This document shows, in pieces, positions 13,112-14,433 of a stretch of DNA of 14,433 nt (its first letter is position 1; each line of letters begins with the position of its first letter). The notes below the pieces were generated by a model. It searched no databases. It saw only the letters and a list, made by a program, of their open reading frames with translations, and had not been told where the DNA came from. The stretch is from Betaproteobacteria bacterium. GTDB taxonomy: Bacteria > Pseudomonadota > Gammaproteobacteria > Burkholderiales > SG8-39. Location: positions 1 through 14,433 of the forward strand of contig JAOUGZ010000026.1 of NCBI GenBank assembly GCA_029865405.1, in the 5' to 3' direction. A program made the position numbers and the translations under genes.

Positions 13112-13844
13112 AGCGCTCCTTTCGGCGCAGGGCGTCAGCGTGCGCTTCGGTGGCCTGGTGGCCGTCGATGGCGTGGACCTCGACGTGCACGCGGGCGAGC
13201 TGGTGGGCATCATCGGCCCGAACGGCGCCGGCAAGACCACCTTCTTTCACACGCTCTCGGGCGTGCTCGCGCCCACGGCGGGTCGCGTCGTGGTCGCGGG
13301 CGACGACCTGACCGGGCGCGCGCCGCACGCCTTCGCGGCGCACGGCGTGGCGCGCACCTTCCAGACGCCGCGCGTGTTCAAGGAGATGCCCGCGCTCGAC
13401 AACGTGCGCTTCGGGCTGGAATTCGCCGGGCGCACGCGGCAACATGCGCACGATGCGTTCGACGAAGCCGATACGATCCTTGATTTCCTCGGTCTCGCCG
13501 ACGCGGCGGCCGTGCCCGCGGGCGGCCTTACGCCCGCGCGCCAGCGCCTGCTCGAGATCGGCATGGCGCTCGGTGCCCGCCCGCGCGTGTTGCTGCTCGA
13601 TGAGGTCGCTGCCGGCCTCACGCATGCCGAGGTGGACGCGACGGCGCAGCTCATCCGTCGCGTGCGCGACGAGCTCGGCCTGGCCGTCGTCTGGATCGAG
13701 CACGCGGTGCGCGTGCTCATGAACTACGTGGAGCGCGTGGCGGTGCTGCACCAGGGCGCGAAGATCGCCGACGGCGATCCGCGCGCCGTGGCGAAGGACG
13801 CGGCCGTGGTGGAGGCCTATCTGGGCGAAGAGGTGGCGGCATGA
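13104..13844 (+). CDS. livG: ABC importer ATPase, LivG type
   Basis: LivG-type ATPase energises the importer at the inner face of the membrane. From ATG 13104 it has 246 residues. Walker A is GPNGAGKTT (38-46), the Q-loop region is ARTFQTPRVFKEM, Walker B is VLLLDEVAAGL (162-172) and the H-loop is VWIEHAVRVLM with His200. The ABC signature is unusual: the expected LSGGQ position reads GLTPARQRLLEIGMAL (141 onward), lacking the consecutive glycines. LivG proteins often deviate here (LTLAGRKRLE-like variants are known), so loss of activity is not implied. The gene overlaps livM by 8 bases and livF by 4. Confidence 0.93.
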   Translation: MREALLSAQGVSVRFGGLVAVDGVDLDVHAGELVGIIGPNGAGKTTFFHTLSGVLAPTAGRVVVAGDDLTGRAPHAFAAHGVARTFQTPRVFKEMPALDNVRFGLEFAGRTRQHAHDAFDEADTILDFLGLADAAAVPAGGLTPARQRLLEIGMALGARPRVLLLDEVAAGLTHAEVDATAQLIRRVRDELGLAVVWIEHAVRVLMNYVERVAVLHQGAKIADGDPRAVAKDAAVVEAYLGEEVAA

Positions 13845-14433
13845 GCGGCGGCCTGTCGATCAAGGGCCTATCGGCCGGGTACGGCCCGATCCGCGTGCTG
13901 CAGAGCGTGGACCTCGAGGCCCCTTCAGGGGAGATCACGGTGGTGGTCGGCCCGAACGGCGCCGGCAAGACCACGCTGCTGAAGGCAGTGTCGGGCCTGA
14001 TCCCGCGCGAAGGCGAGGTCGTGTTCGAGGGCGAGATGCTCCCCGCGCAACCGGCGGCCATCGTTTCGCGCGGCCTCGCCCAGGTCGCCGAAGGCCGTCA
14101 GCTTTTCCCGCAGATGACGGTGCTGGAGAACCTCGAGCTCGGCGGCTATCTCCTGCCGCGCGGCGAGCGCGAGATGCGCCTGCAGCGCATCTTCGGCTTC
14201 TTCCCGAAGCTCGCCGAGCGCTGCGCGCAGCTCGCCGGCACCCTGTCGGGCGGCGAGCAGCAGATGCTCGCGGTGGGGCGCGCGCTGATGGGCAAGCCGA
14301 AGCTGCTGATGCTCGACGAGCCCTCGCTCGGCCTCGCGCCGAAGATGATCGACGAGCTGCTCGGCATCGTGCGCCGCATCCGCGACGACGGCGTCACGAT
14401 CCTGCTCGTCGAGCAGAACATCGCCAAGGCGCT
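13841..14433 (+). CDS. livF: ABC importer ATPase, LivF type, 3' end missing
   Basis: The second ATPase subunit starts at ATG 13841 in the livG stop (ATGA), with AAGAGG about seven bases upstream. 197 complete codons are visible before the window ends; about 35-45 residues should be missing. Walker A is GPNGAGKTT (37-45), the segment QVAEGRQLFPQMTVLENLEL is a LivF hallmark, the signature LSGGEQQMLAVGRAL (135-149) is canonical, and Walker B is LLMLDEPSLGLAP (155-167). The canonical signature here contrasts with the variant one in LivG. A stop codon is not reached, so no statement can be made about what follows. Confidence 0.95.
   Translation, partial: MSGGLSIKGLSAGYGPIRVLQSVDLEAPSGEITVVVGPNGAGKTTLLKAVSGLIPREGEVVFEGEMLPAQPAAIVSRGLAQVAEGRQLFPQMTVLENLELGGYLLPRGEREMRLQRIFGFFPKLAERCAQLAGTLSGGEQQMLAVGRALMGKPKLLMLDEPSLGLAPKMIDELLGIVRRIRDDGVTILLVEQNIAKA

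Overview
The window is a GC-rich (roughly two-thirds G+C by eye) bacterial chromosome segment with dense, overlapping, mostly plus-strand genes. The gene order TPR protein - lolB - ispE - tRNA-Gln - prs - rplY - pth - ychF is the classic beta/gamma-proteobacterial housekeeping block (the same protein-gene order is known from Pseudomonas). The protein sequences (Prs, IspE, YchF, a two-domain L25, the lolB/ispE coupling) look betaproteobacterial, probably Burkholderiales- or Nitrosomonadales-like. Species cannot be named from sequence alone. All genes look intact except the two cut by the window edges.

Region 1 (1-6518) is the housekeeping block: outer-membrane lipoprotein insertion (LolB), isoprenoid precursor synthesis (IspE), tRNA-Gln(UUG), PRPP synthesis (Prs), ribosomal protein L25, peptidyl-tRNA hydrolase (Pth) and the translation-associated ATPase YchF. 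Packing is extreme. lolB/ispE and pth/ychF share ATGA junctions. The ispE stop codon lies inside the tRNA gene. pth follows the rplY stop after one codon, in the same frame, with only a CTG available as a start that keeps its catalytic residues. A good sigma70-like promoter candidate lies inside ispE, in a patch of AT-rich rare codons, and could drive tRNA-Gln and prs.

Region 2 (6536-8480) is an accessory segment. It holds a secreted ankyrin-repeat/cytochrome c fusion and a GNAT acetyltransferase, both tightly packed behind ychF, then a stand-alone ORF6N-domain gene. That gene carries a perfect 13-bp inverted repeat inside its coding sequence and is followed by a REP-like 12-bp palindrome.

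Region 3 (8481-14433) is catabolic/transport. A minus-strand succinate-semialdehyde dehydrogenase (gabD type) is divergent from a complete-looking branched-chain-amino-acid-type (HAAT) ABC importer: periplasmic binding protein, two permeases (livH, livM) and two ATPases (livG, livF, the last cut by the right edge). The permease and ATPase genes overlap, so they should be one operon. The divergent arrangement suggests the importer may feed a pathway that ends at the dehydrogenase, but the substrate cannot be read from sequence. I saw no CRISPR array, insertion sequence, prophage or rRNA, and no gene-free stretch reaches 300 bases. I found no convincing wholly new system. The best leads are the CTG-started pth, the ORF6N palindrome, the ankyrin-cytochrome fusion and the ispE/tRNA overlap with its internal promoter.
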